DNA of 33,406 nt from positions 1 through 33,406 of the forward strand of contig BLLT01000019.1 of the NCBI GenBank assembly GCA_011958945.1. Reading direction: 5' to 3'. Positions 7,747-16,235 of this stretch are shown in pieces. The stretch is from Lachnospiraceae bacterium (GTDB taxonomy: Bacteria > Bacillota > Clostridia > Lachnospirales > Lachnospiraceae). The position numbers and the translations under genes were made by a program. Positions within the stretch are counted from its first letter, which is position 1. Each line of letters opens with the position of its first letter. The notes under the pieces were generated by a model. That model was not told the origin of the DNA. It did not search any database and worked only from the letters and a program-made list of their open reading frames with translations.

Positions 7747-10143
7747 ATGGATGATAAAAGCAGGATGAAGGTAAAGATGTGGCTGATTGTAATTGGAGTA
7801 GCGATAATTGGCTATATATTTGCGGTGAGCATCCGGATGAATATGGTGAAACAGCCGCAAGGGGAATATATGAGGCTGCAGGATGGGATGATACTGGCGG
7901 AGGCGTTGAAAGAAGAAACGGAAGAGAATTATGGGGAAAATAAGGATGTAAAGGGAAATGAAGAATACATAAAATGGAAACAGCTGTTAAAAGAGGACGG
8001 GGAGAGGATTCTTACTTTCGGGCAATTCGGCCGGTGGTTGGAAAGGGAACTGTCTTTCATGGAAGATGTATTGGAAGAGAGGCAAGGCCAACTGGAAACC
8101 ATAAAGAATCTACAGAAGGAATATGAGAAAAGATATAAACCGGAATTCCAATTTTTACAGGAAGACTGGTATAGGATGTATGAGGAATTGCTGGCCATTT
8201 ATGGACTGGAGGACAGCATACGTCAGACCAATGTGACAGTGCTTGGATGCGGCATGGAAGTTACGGATGGGGAAGGGGTTACGCTTGGGGAGGATAGGCT
8301 GTTGGCCGAGGAAGGGGAATATTTTTATCAATCAGATGTTTTTGAGAGGAATAAATATCAGGCTATTAGAGTTTATCAAAAAGAAGAGACGCTGCTTACG
8401 GTGCTGGAAACGGTGGGCAGGGGGATGGATTTAGAAAATATCTGGATTATGGAGGCACAGGAAGGGAAAGAACTTCAAGCTTTTTATAAAGGCTATGAAA
8501 TCCGATTCCCTTATGAAAAAGCGGCGGCAGGACAGAGGGAACAGATAGGGGATCTGGCTTTTTCGGACGGTGCATTGCGGCGGGTGAAAATCAAAGGGGA
8601 AAAAATAAGCGGGAAACTTTTGAGTATGGGGAATGGCAGTATGGAGATTGAGGGGAGGGGGAAGTATCCTTATGAGGAAGGGATGGCAGTCTATAAGCTT
8701 TATGGGAAGCTGAGCCAAGGGGAGCGGACGGATTTGCGCATCGGCTATGATTTTACGGATTTTGTATTGGATGACGGGGTCATCTGTGCGGGGCTGATAA
8801 CAAGGGATGAGGCTATGGAAAACATCCGGGTAGTGATTAAAAATACAGGATATGGCGGAGCATATCATGAAAAGGCTGAGTTTACGGCAGATACTGCCTT
8901 TACGGTTAGGTATGGAAACTATGACGGGATGGAGAGCCGCGAGTATCAGGCAGGGGAAGTGGTGTCTGTTGGGGCCGACAGTGAATTTTTTTCAGGAGAC
9001 AGGATATATATTGAGCCGGTGGCCTTGACAGGGAGGATAAAGCTGCTTTCGGTGGAACGGGCACAGGGGAATCCGGCATACCGGGGAATCCTGGAAGTGG
9101 CCAGGACAGGGGAGGGGCTGGTAATCGTGAACGAGCTTTTGCTGGAAGAGTATTTATATTCAGTAGTTCCCAGCGAAATGCCGGCTTCCTATCCGTTAGA
9201 GGCCTTGAAGGCGCAGGCGGTCTGTGCCAGAACCTATGCTTATCGCCATATGCTGCATTCCGGCATTGCCGGGTTCGGAGCCCATGTGGATGATAGCGCC
9301 GGATACCAGGTATATAATAATATTGCGGAAAATGCCCAGACAACGAAGGCGGTAAAAGAAACCTCGGGAAGCCTTTTGTATTATGGGGATGAACTGTGCG
9401 GCTCTTATTATTATTCCACATCCTGTGGGTTTGGAACGGATACAGGCATCTGGAAGTCGGGAAGCGAGGAAGACACTTCTTATTTGCAGGCTAAGCGCAT
9501 CGGAGAAGAAGAAACGGGGGATATGGGCAGGGAGGTGACTGGGGAAGAGGAGTTTGAAGCATTCATTTCCGAGGCTCATCCTTCCGATTATGAAAGCGGG
9601 GAGGCATGGTATCGTTGGAAATATGAGTCCAAGGAAGCCGATGGAAAGCGGCTGCTTTCCGCCATGAAAGCACGGTACGAGGTGAACGAAAAGCTGGTTC
9701 TGACCTTAAATGAGGAGGGGGATTTTGAAAGCAGGCCGGTATCAAAACTGGGGCAGATAAAGGATATTTCTGTGGTAAAAAGAGGAAACGGCGGTGTGGC
9801 GGATGAACTGTTGATAGAAGGTACGGAAAATACTTTTAAGGTAATATCCGAACACAATATCCGCTATGTGCTGAACAATGGGGTGAGCAAGGTGGTGAGG
9901 CAGGACGGCAGCGAAGTGGCATCCCCCAGTCTGCTGCCCAGCGGATATTTTTCTATTACCACTAGCAAAGAGGATGATATTGTGGTAGGATATACTTTGT
10001 CCGGCGGCGGATATGGCCACGGGGTGGGAATGTCGCAAAACGGCGCAAAGGAAATGGCAAAAAAAGGGTTTGGATCAAATGAAATCCTGACATTTTTTTA
10101 TCAGTCCTGCCAGGTGAGGGATATCTATTCCCAGGAGAAATAA
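7747..10143 (+). CDS. Large SpoIID/LytB-domain membrane-anchored protein
   Basis: The 798-residue protein has one N-terminal membrane segment (about residues 11-29, MWLIVIGVAIIGYIFAV), so most of it lies outside the membrane. Residues ~60-150 are charged and likely coiled coil. Residues ~165-440 are an unassigned extracytoplasmic region. The C-terminal ~350 residues match SpoIID/LytB: YRGILEV, then EEYLYSVVPSEMPASYPLEA containing E477, equivalent to the catalytic Glu of SpoIID's PSEM motif, then LKAQAVCARTYAYR, STSCGFGTDT, and the closing GYGHGVGMSQNGAKEMAKKG. SpoIID-type enzymes are lytic transglycosylases cutting denuded peptidoglycan, usually ~340 residues; LytB is a modifier of the amidase LytC. 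At more than twice that length, this is a vegetative or sporulation wall-remodelling relative, not SpoIID itself. SD GGGAG ends 7 nt before the ATG. The YihY gene follows after 43 nt. Confidence 0.85.
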   Translation: MDDKSRMKVKMWLIVIGVAIIGYIFAVSIRMNMVKQPQGEYMRLQDGMILAEALKEETEENYGENKDVKGNEEYIKWKQLLKEDGERILTFGQFGRWLERELSFMEDVLEERQGQLETIKNLQKEYEKRYKPEFQFLQEDWYRMYEELLAIYGLEDSIRQTNVTVLGCGMEVTDGEGVTLGEDRLLAEEGEYFYQSDVFERNKYQAIRVYQKEETLLTVLETVGRGMDLENIWIMEAQEGKELQAFYKGYEIRFPYEKAAAGQREQIGDLAFSDGALRRVKIKGEKISGKLLSMGNGSMEIEGRGKYPYEEGMAVYKLYGKLSQGERTDLRIGYDFTDFVLDDGVICAGLITRDEAMENIRVVIKNTGYGGAYHEKAEFTADTAFTVRYGNYDGMESREYQAGEVVSVGADSEFFSGDRIYIEPVALTGRIKLLSVERAQGNPAYRGILEVARTGEGLVIVNELLLEEYLYSVVPSEMPASYPLEALKAQAVCARTYAYRHMLHSGIAGFGAHVDDSAGYQVYNNIAENAQTTKAVKETSGSLLYYGDELCGSYYYSTSCGFGTDTGIWKSGSEEDTSYLQAKRIGEEETGDMGREVTGEEEFEAFISEAHPSDYESGEAWYRWKYESKEADGKRLLSAMKARYEVNEKLVLTLNEEGDFESRPVSKLGQIKDISVVKRGNGGVADELLIEGTENTFKVISEHNIRYVLNNGVSKVVRQDGSEVASPSLLPSGYFSITTSKEDDIVVGYTLSGGGYGHGVGMSQNGAKEMAKKGFGSNEILTFFYQSCQVRDIYSQEK

Positions 10144-10186
10144 AATTAGAAGAAAAGCCAGAAAAAACAGACAGGAAACGATTTTT

Positions 10187-11035
10187 ATGACAGGTAAATT
10201 ATTTTATATAGCAAGGGATTTTAGCCGGAGGATGGGCAAAAAGAATATTAGTGCATTTGCGGCGAGCACTACCTTTTTCTTATTCCTGTCATTTATTCCC
10301 ATGTTGATCTTGTTATGTTCTATCATTCCTTATACTTCTTTGACGGAGGCGAATTTGATGATGTTCATCACAGATTTGACTCCCGATGCGGTGGATTCTC
10401 TTGTAGTGTCCATTATAAGCGATGTATATGCGAAATCTGCAGGGGTAGTTTCCGTAGCTGCAGTGGCCACTCTGTGGTCGGCAGCTAAGGGAATGCTGGC
10501 GATGAGCCGGGGCCTGAATGAGATAAATGATGTGAATGAAGACAGGAATTATGTGACGGTGCGGTGCATTGCCGCTTTCTATACAATCCTATTCTTGGGC
10601 GTGATTCTTTTGTCCTTAGTGGTTATGGTGTTCGGCAATGCGTTGGTAAAGGGCATCATTCGGCATATCCCTCAGACGGAAAAGGTGTTTGACTTTATGC
10701 TGCACTTCCGCCTGCTGTTCATCGTGGCCGTGATGATTGTAGGGTTTTCCATGATGTATGCCTACATACCCAATAAGAAGCTGAAGTTTGTCTTCCAGAT
10801 ACCGGGGGCAGTCTTTTCTGCAGTTATGTGGAATGTTTTTTCCTGGGCATTTTCCATTTATGTGGAAAAAGTCAATAATTTCAGTACTTACGGGAATCTG
10901 GCTACCATTGTGATTATTATGCTTTGGCTGTATATGTGTATTTATATTATTATGATAGGGGCATATATTAACCGGTATTTTGAGCCGGTGTATCAGTTTT
11001 TTAGTTATTATAGGAAGATAAAGAAGGCGGAGTAG
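10187..11035 (+). CDS. YihY/BrkB-family integral membrane protein
   Basis: The 282-residue product has about six hydrophobic segments. The family pattern is clear: an N-terminal FSRRMGKKNISAFAASTTFF followed by a segment ending in FIPMLILLCSIIPY, a middle WSAAKGMLAMSRGLNEI that is the family's most conserved stretch, and a C-terminal YGNLATIVIIMLWLYMCIYI followed by IMIGAYINRYFE. The family was once annotated as ribonuclease BN, but that is wrong for these membrane proteins, and its role is unsettled (an export or lipid-related function has been proposed). It lies 43 nt after the SpoIID-domain gene on the same strand and may be cotranscribed with it. SD AGGAAA precedes the ATG by 8 nt. No clear terminator follows; only a 5-bp stem CAACT/AGTTG around 11095-11108 is present. 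Confidence 0.88.
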   Translation: MTGKLFYIARDFSRRMGKKNISAFAASTTFFLFLSFIPMLILLCSIIPYTSLTEANLMMFITDLTPDAVDSLVVSIISDVYAKSAGVVSVAAVATLWSAAKGMLAMSRGLNEINDVNEDRNYVTVRCIAAFYTILFLGVILLSLVVMVFGNALVKGIIRHIPQTEKVFDFMLHFRLLFIVAVMIVGFSMMYAYIPNKKLKFVFQIPGAVFSAVMWNVFSWAFSIYVEKVNNFSTYGNLATIVIIMLWLYMCIYIIMIGAYINRYFEPVYQFFSYYRKIKKAE

Positions 11036-11147
11036 CGGGCGGAGTTCGGGAATATACTGTGACTATTGGACAAATCGGCGTAAGAATTTTTGGCAACTCT
11101 GCCAGTTGTATTTTGAGGAAAAGTCATCTAAAATACTATTCATACAA

Positions 11148-11171
11148 ACTTATTTTGAAATAAAAAATAAG
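11148..11171. promoter_or_regulatory. ROK-type operator candidate, site A
   Basis: ACTTATTTT (11148-11156), then GAAAT, then AAAAAATAAG (11162-11171). Both half-sites match the TTATTT/AAATAA arms typical of NagC/Mlc-type ROK operators. It is 362 bp upstream of site D. Confidence 0.5.
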
Positions 11172-11267
11172 ATACAGCTGAAAACAGTCTGATAAACTTA
11201 ATTACAAGAAGGTAACTTTTTCTTTATAAGTTATATATGAGATATATTATATAGAGAAAATGAACCT

Positions 11268-11292
11268 ATATTTTTTGAATATAAAAATAAGT
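11268..11292. promoter_or_regulatory. ROK-type operator candidate, site B
   Basis: The right half is AAAAATAAGT (11283-11292). The left half, ATATTTTTT, is weaker. GAATATAAAAATAAGT (11277-11292) is shared perfectly with site C except for flanking bases. Confidence 0.45.
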
Positions 11293-11408
11293 GACTTTTA
11301 TCTGGCTGAAATTTAAATGCAGAAAAAGGGGATTCTAAATAAGATTGTATACATCTTTTGGTATAAATTGGAAATATGAGAAAGGACAGTAGAAAGTAAT
11401 TATTGCTT

Positions 11409-11433
11409 AGATATTTCGAATATAAAAATAAGT
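11409..11433. promoter_or_regulatory. ROK-type operator candidate, site C
   Basis: CGAATATAAAAATAAGT (11417-11433) repeats the right arm and centre of site B. The left arm, AGATATTT, is diverged. It lies 101 bp before site D. Confidence 0.45.
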
Positions 11434-11483
11434 TTGCCGCACAATCAATAAGAAATTGTTTTTATGAAAATCCAATACTCTTA

Positions 11484-11512
11484 TTGAAAAATCCGGAAAG
11501 GATGAGTATACT
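11484..11512 (+). promoter_or_regulatory. Sigma-A promoter of the ROK regulator gene
   Basis: TTGAAA (11484-11489) and TATACT (11507-11512) each match consensus at 5 of 6 bases and are separated by 17 bp. The predicted start is near 11519, inside operator site D, so the regulator bound at D would block its own transcription. Confidence 0.75.
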
Positions 11513-11533
11513 TATTTTAAATTTAAAAATAAT
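11510..11533. promoter_or_regulatory. ROK-type operator candidate, site D (overlaps -10 and +1)
   Basis: ACTTATTTT (11510-11518), AAATTT, AAAAATAA (11525-11532). It overlaps the last three bases of the -10 element and the predicted start site, and ends two bases before the GGTGA Shine-Dalgarno of the regulator gene. Confidence 0.55.
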
Positions 11534-11547
11534 GGGTGATGATTATT

Positions 11548-12597
11548 ATGGCTAAGAAATCTTTAAAAGATGTGAGAACAGACAATACGGCACAGGTTTT
11601 GGAATGTATCCTGAAACAGGGGCAGAGTTCCCGGATTGAAATCGCAGAAAAAACAATGCTGTCTCCCAGCACAGTGGGGCAGGCGGTAGCGCTCCTTATG
11701 GAAAAGGGGCTGGTGGAGGAACTGAGGGCCGGGGAGTCTACCGGCGGCAGAAGGCCTATACTGCTTAGGGTGACCCCGGGCTTTGGGTGCATTGCGACCG
11801 TCGAAATCAAAAGAAGCAGCATTGCGGCCCAGGTTTTCGATATGGCCGGGCAGCTGCTGGAGACGCAGACATTGATGAATCGGTGGGTGTCAGGCAATGA
11901 TTTGCTGGACGTCATCGATAAATTCCTTAAGAAATTGAAAAACCAGAAAACCCTGGCGCAGGGCCGCCTGATAGGGTTGGGGCTGTTGTATCAGGATGAT
12001 ATACCGGAATATGATTTGATGGTGGAGTATTCCACGCTGATTTCCACCGATTTAATCCGGTTGGAAACCGTTTTGGCCACCCGATACAATATTCCGGTGA
12101 AAAAAGAGTTTATCAATCGCTATGGCCTGGATTATTATTTGAGGACAATAGATGCCGAATGCATCGATTATGCCTATATCAATATCGGGGAGCGCATTAC
12201 GGCCAGCTTTATTTTGAATAAATCATTGGTTAGAAACTCGGAGGATTCGGTTTTTGACCTCAGCGAAGCCGTATTGTCCGGAAATTATGCCGGAAATGAA
12301 CGCCGGCCGGGGAGGAGCGTTGCCTTTGCCCAGGAGATTGCGTTAAAAAAGCTGACGGCGGAAAAAATAGGGAAGCAGCTGTCACAGGTAATCCGAAGCG
12401 CCCTTCTATTTTTCCCTGTCAATGATATTTTTATCAACGGCCAGTGGAAGAACCTGGACCAGATTGTAGAGATAGTAGCAAAGGAATTTCCAGTGCATCC
12501 GGTGATACGGAAATCGGGAACGCCTGACGGGCATGTAAACGATAGTTTCGCGCTGCGGATATTGACGGAGAATTACCGCCGGCTGGTAGAGGCTTAA
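11548..12597 (+). CDS. ROK-family transcriptional regulator (degenerate ROK domain)
   Basis: The start chosen is ATG 11548, because GGTGA at 11535-11539 sits 8 nt upstream; GTG 11536 and ATG 11539 lack a ribosome site. The 349-residue protein has an N-terminal winged helix-turn-helix of the MarR-like ROK type (SRIEIAEKTMLSPSTVGQAV, then LLMEKGLVEE with the wing STGGRRPILL). The C-terminal ~265 residues follow the ROK fold order (a start such as CIATVEIKRSSIAAQVFD). However, the sugar-kinase DxGxT phosphate loop is not recognisable and the zinc motif CxCGxxGCxE of classic ROK repressors is absent. ROK regulators are dimers or tetramers that release DNA when a sugar or sugar derivative binds. 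The missing zinc site suggests a changed effector or a rearranged coupling mechanism. Four operator-like palindromes lie upstream, so autoregulation and control of the following genes are likely. Confidence 0.85.
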   Translation: MAKKSLKDVRTDNTAQVLECILKQGQSSRIEIAEKTMLSPSTVGQAVALLMEKGLVEELRAGESTGGRRPILLRVTPGFGCIATVEIKRSSIAAQVFDMAGQLLETQTLMNRWVSGNDLLDVIDKFLKKLKNQKTLAQGRLIGLGLLYQDDIPEYDLMVEYSTLISTDLIRLETVLATRYNIPVKKEFINRYGLDYYLRTIDAECIDYAYINIGERITASFILNKSLVRNSEDSVFDLSEAVLSGNYAGNERRPGRSVAFAQEIALKKLTAEKIGKQLSQVIRSALLFFPVNDIFINGQWKNLDQIVEIVAKEFPVHPVIRKSGTPDGHVNDSFALRILTENYRRLVEA

Positions 12598-12634
12598 GCG
12601 GACAGAATTTTCTCCGGATATAAATGGGATATTA

Positions 12635-12672
12635 AAAACGGCTGGTAGTACTGCGCAGATACGGGCTGTTTT
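12635..12672 (+). terminator. Hairpin with T-run between regulator and permease genes
   Basis: AAAACGGC (12635-12642) pairs with GCTGTTTT (12665-12672), with one G-U pair, and GTA/TAC plus the CTGCGCAG palindrome lie inside. The stem ends in four T. It may be a partial terminator that sets regulator and permease levels apart, or just an RNA processing/stability element. Confidence 0.4.
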
Positions 12673-12737
12673 GATATAAAAACATAATGGTGGGGGATAT
12701 GGACCATTATAAAAAAATTTATTAAAGGAGAAAAAAT

Positions 12738-14048
12738 ATGGTTCAAGGTATTCTGATTTTAGTGTTTATGCTGTTTATTATGGGGTTAATGGTTACCCGT
12801 AAAATGCCTACGGTGATTGCTCTTTTCGTGCTGACGGTGGGAATCTGCCTCATCGGGGGAGTTCCGGCCGTGGGAGTGGATGCGGACGGGAACGCCATCG
12901 GTTTTTTGCAGGGCGTGATACAGGCCGGTTCCTTAAAGCTGGGGGATGCGATTATGGTTTCGGTTTTTGCCGGCTGGCTGGGAATGGTTATGGAGAAAAC
13001 CCGCATCAGTGAAACGATGATTAAAAAAGGTGCAGAATTGGGAGGGGATAAGACCCTCATCGTAACCTTGCTGCTGTTTATCGTTTCCGCTCTTTTGTTT
13101 ACAACGGTAAACGGGCTTGGTACCGTCATTATGATTGGCACCATAGTGATTCCGATTTTGGTTTCCGTAGGCGCGGACAAGTTTACGGCTACGGCGGTTA
13201 TGCTTTTCGCATACTGCGTAGGGAATAATGTGAACCTTTCCAACGTGAACGCCATGTCCGCAGTTATGGGCGGCGGATTCGACGATGCCTACAGGATTCA
13301 GGTGGTGGGCGCTGTTGCCGCTTTCATTTCCGGTATGGTTTTCTTCATCGGCAGATACCGCAAAACGGGCAGGAAATATGCTTTTTCGGCGTTGGCGGAG
13401 GCACCGGAGGAGGATGTTTACCAGCTGAAAGGCGTGATGGGCGGCCTGGCCCTGGTAACCCCGATTGTTCCGCTGATTCTTGTGCTCGGCTTTAAATTCC
13501 CGTTGATTCCTGCTTTTTTGGTTTCCATTTTATGTGCCTGCCTGTTTACCAGCCTGAAAGCGGGGTGGAAACGCACGATGAATATGCTGACAAAGGCTTT
13601 ATTTGACGGATTTTCTTCTACAGCGCCATCGGTAACGCTGATGATTGGCATCGGCATGCTGTTAAATGCGATTAACATGCCCAGCGTAAAGGCAGCGCTG
13701 GAGCCGTTTATGAGAGTGGTTACGCCCAGCAATACAATCGCGTTTATCGTTTTCTTCATCGTTCTGGCTCCGCTGTGCCTCTATAGGGGGCCGCTGAACC
13801 TCTGGGGGATGGGCGCCGGTGTGGCGGCTTTGATGGTGGGCTTGAATGTGCTTCCGCTGAATGTGGTAATGGGCGGATTTTTATCCGTATCCTCCATGCA
13901 GCTGTTATGCTGTCCTACCAATACCCATAACGTATGGGTGTGCAGTTTTACGGGAGAAGAGGTTACTTCGGTGACGAAACGCCTGCTTCCTTATATTTGG
14001 CCGGTAGTTATCGCAGGCGTGATTGCTACTGTAGTCCTTTATATGTAA
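12738..14048 (+). CDS. Ion-transporter (IT) superfamily permease
   Basis: The 436-residue protein is almost wholly hydrophobic, with roughly 11-12 membrane segments. Two half-repeats can be suspected: a first conserved loop around YCVGNNVNLSNVNAMSAV, near residue 165, and a second near GVAALMVGLNVLPLNVVMGG in the C-terminal third. Such Asn/Ser/Gly-rich hairpins occur in ion-transporter families that carry organic acids with H+ or Na+, including GntP-like gluconate and citrate carriers. I cannot choose the subfamily or substrate. SD AAAGGAG lies 8 nt before the ATG. The gene is the first structural gene after the ROK regulator and 21 nt before the HyuA-type gene, so it probably imports the substrate handled by the enzymes downstream. 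Confidence 0.75.
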   Translation: MVQGILILVFMLFIMGLMVTRKMPTVIALFVLTVGICLIGGVPAVGVDADGNAIGFLQGVIQAGSLKLGDAIMVSVFAGWLGMVMEKTRISETMIKKGAELGGDKTLIVTLLLFIVSALLFTTVNGLGTVIMIGTIVIPILVSVGADKFTATAVMLFAYCVGNNVNLSNVNAMSAVMGGGFDDAYRIQVVGAVAAFISGMVFFIGRYRKTGRKYAFSALAEAPEEDVYQLKGVMGGLALVTPIVPLILVLGFKFPLIPAFLVSILCACLFTSLKAGWKRTMNMLTKALFDGFSSTAPSVTLMIGIGMLLNAINMPSVKAALEPFMRVVTPSNTIAFIVFFIVLAPLCLYRGPLNLWGMGAGVAALMVGLNVLPLNVVMGGFLSVSSMQLLCCPTNTHNVWVCSFTGEEVTSVTKRLLPYIWPVVIAGVIATVVLYM

Positions 14049-14069
14049 GGGCGGAAAGGATACGACGGA

Positions 14070-16217
14070 ATGAAAGTAAGGATTGGAATTGATGTGGGCG
14101 GCACGTTTACGGATGCGGCATTGATTAATAATGATACATTTGAACTGATTAGCACGGTGAAAACGCCCACTACCCATGAGGATAAGGCTGGGGTGGCTGC
14201 GGGCATCGTACAGGTGCTGAAATCCATTATGGAGAAAAACAATGTGAGCCCGGAGGATGTGGCATTTATCTCCCACGGCACTACCCAGGCAACCAATGCG
14301 CTGCTGGAAGGCGATGTGGTGAAGGTGGGGATTGTAACAATAGGAAAAGGGATGGAAGGGGCGAAATCAAAAAGCGATACCGCCATGGGTGAAATCCCGT
14401 TAACCGCCACGAAACAACTTTGTTCGGAAAATGAATATGTGGAAAGCGATACGGAACATTTTTGCGAAGACGCTGCAAAGGCCATAGCGGCATTAAAGGA
14501 AAAGGGATGCAAAGCTGTGGTGGCGGCGGAAGCGTTCAGCGTGGACCGTCCGGAAAATGAGAATACGGTTTTAAACCTTTGCCGGCAGGAGGGTGTGGCG
14601 GCAACGGCTACCAATGAAATCTCCAAACTTTATGGGCTGAAGGTGCGTACAAGGACGGCGGTGGTCAATGCCAGCATCATGCCCAAAATGCTTGATGCGG
14701 CCAACATGACGGAAGACAGTATCAAAAAGACGGGCATAAAAACCCCGCTGATGGTAATGCGGTGCGACGGCGGCGTGATGACTGTGGAAGAAGTCCGCAA
14801 AAGGCCGATTCTGACCATCCTTTCCGGCCCTGCGGCCGGTGTGGCCGGGGCGCTGATGTACGAAAAGCTGACCAACGGCATTTTTCTGGAAGTTGGCGGT
14901 ACCAGTACGGATATTTCCTGCATTAAGGACGGGAAGGTTATGGTGAAATATGCGGAAGTGGGGGGACACAAAACCTTCCTGACTTCCCTGGATGTGAGGA
15001 CCGTGGGCATCGGCGGCGGAAGCATGATGCAGATGGAAAACGGGAAGCTGGCGGACGTAGGGCCGAGAAGCGTACATATTGCAGGGCTGGGATATGAAGT
15101 GTACGCTAAAAGCGAAGAAATCGAGAACCCGGTTCTATGTCTTATCCGCCCTGTCCAGTCCGACCCGGAATACGCCTGCGTGCAATGCGCCAACGGCAAA
15201 AAATACGCCCTGTCGCTGGCCGGAGCGGCGAATCTGGCCGGGTATGTGCCCGAAGGGGATTATGCCAGAGGAAACCTGGAAGCGGCAAGAAAGGCATGGA
15301 AACCGCTGGCGGACGCGATGGGATTGAGCGTAGAGGAAACGGCCAGGGAGGCGCTTCGTCTGTCCGCCCTGAAAAATGCCAAGGTGGTAAAAGCCCTTTT
15401 GGAGGACTACAATATGGATGCCCGCACCACTATGCTGGTGGGCGGCGGAGGCGGCGCATCCGCAGTGGTGCCCCATCTAGGGGAGGCGCTGCAGTTAAAA
15501 TATAAGAATGCGAAAAATGCCCCGGTAATTTCCACTATCGGCGTAGCGTTGGCCATGATACGGGATACGGTGGAGCGCACGATTCCAAACCCTACCCAGC
15601 AGGATATCCTGGCGGTGCGCCGGGAGGCGGAGGAACGGGCGATAAAATCCGGCGCTTCGCCGGAAACGGTAGAGGTATCCGTGGAGGTGGATGCCACCAA
15701 GAACATGGTGCGTGCCATCGCCATCGGCACTACGGAACTGCGTTCCAGGGATTTGACCAACCGCAGGCTGTCGGAAGAAGAGATTAAGAAAAAAGTGGCG
15801 GAAAATATGAATGTGCCTTCCGGGGAGCTTTTTACGGCGGCCAGCAACGGCCTGATGTATACGATGCAGTATAAATCGGTGAAGAAGAAATTTTTCGGGC
15901 TGATAAAAAAGGTCACCAAGCCCACCTCCCTGGTGGACGAAGAGGGGATTATTCGTCTTCAGAAGCGCGACGGAAAGGTATATGCCTGCGATGGGAAGAA
16001 CTGGGAGAATACTTTGCTTAAAGTCACCGATTCCATGACAGAATATAATGACGGCGGGAGGACGCTGCCCAACGTGTATCTGATTTTTGGGAAACGGATT
16101 ATTGATTTGTCCGGGCTTTTGGACGAAGAACAGATGACATCCCTGGCGCGGGTGGAATTGGCGGCCGTGCGGGAAGACGATACTTTGATGATACTTTGCT
16201 CAGCGAGGACGGATTGA
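14070..16217 (+). CDS. Hydantoinase/oxoprolinase HyuA-type ATPase without HyuB partner
   Basis: The 715-residue protein carries the actin-like ATPase fold of the HyuA/5-oxoprolinase/acetone carboxylase family. IGIDVGGTFTDAALI (residues 5-19) is the first phosphate loop, followed by SHGTTQATNALLEG, the central ILSGPAAGVAGALMYEKL, then FLEVGGTSTDIS, and a late VGGGGGASAVVPHLG nucleotide-binding loop. Family members activate an amide or carbonyl with ATP, almost always together with a HyuB subunit or domain. No HyuB-like sequence is present in the window. Residues ~530-715 (VEVDATKNMVRAIAIGTTEL onward) do not look like the usual HyuA C-terminus and may be a separate domain. Spacing of 21 nt to the permease and 18 nt to the next gene indicates one operon. 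The substrate is unknown. Confidence 0.85.
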   Translation: MKVRIGIDVGGTFTDAALINNDTFELISTVKTPTTHEDKAGVAAGIVQVLKSIMEKNNVSPEDVAFISHGTTQATNALLEGDVVKVGIVTIGKGMEGAKSKSDTAMGEIPLTATKQLCSENEYVESDTEHFCEDAAKAIAALKEKGCKAVVAAEAFSVDRPENENTVLNLCRQEGVAATATNEISKLYGLKVRTRTAVVNASIMPKMLDAANMTEDSIKKTGIKTPLMVMRCDGGVMTVEEVRKRPILTILSGPAAGVAGALMYEKLTNGIFLEVGGTSTDISCIKDGKVMVKYAEVGGHKTFLTSLDVRTVGIGGGSMMQMENGKLADVGPRSVHIAGLGYEVYAKSEEIENPVLCLIRPVQSDPEYACVQCANGKKYALSLAGAANLAGYVPEGDYARGNLEAARKAWKPLADAMGLSVEETAREALRLSALKNAKVVKALLEDYNMDARTTMLVGGGGGASAVVPHLGEALQLKYKNAKNAPVISTIGVALAMIRDTVERTIPNPTQQDILAVRREAEERAIKSGASPETVEVSVEVDATKNMVRAIAIGTTELRSRDLTNRRLSEEEIKKKVAENMNVPSGELFTAASNGLMYTMQYKSVKKKFFGLIKKVTKPTSLVDEEGIIRLQKRDGKVYACDGKNWENTLLKVTDSMTEYNDGGRTLPNVYLIFGKRIIDLSGLLDEEQMTSLARVELAAVREDDTLMILCSARTD

Positions 16218-16235
16218 CGTTAGTTAAAGGACGGT

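Larger units (their letters stand above)
11036..11547 (+). other. AT-rich 512-bp regulatory intergenic region
   Basis: No credible gene lies here. The composition is much more A+T-rich than flanking coding sequence. It holds four copies of a TTATTTT/AAAAATAA palindrome at 11148, 11268, 11409 and 11510 and one good promoter at 11484-11512, each listed separately. The rest is unstructured to my eye. Confidence 0.7.
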
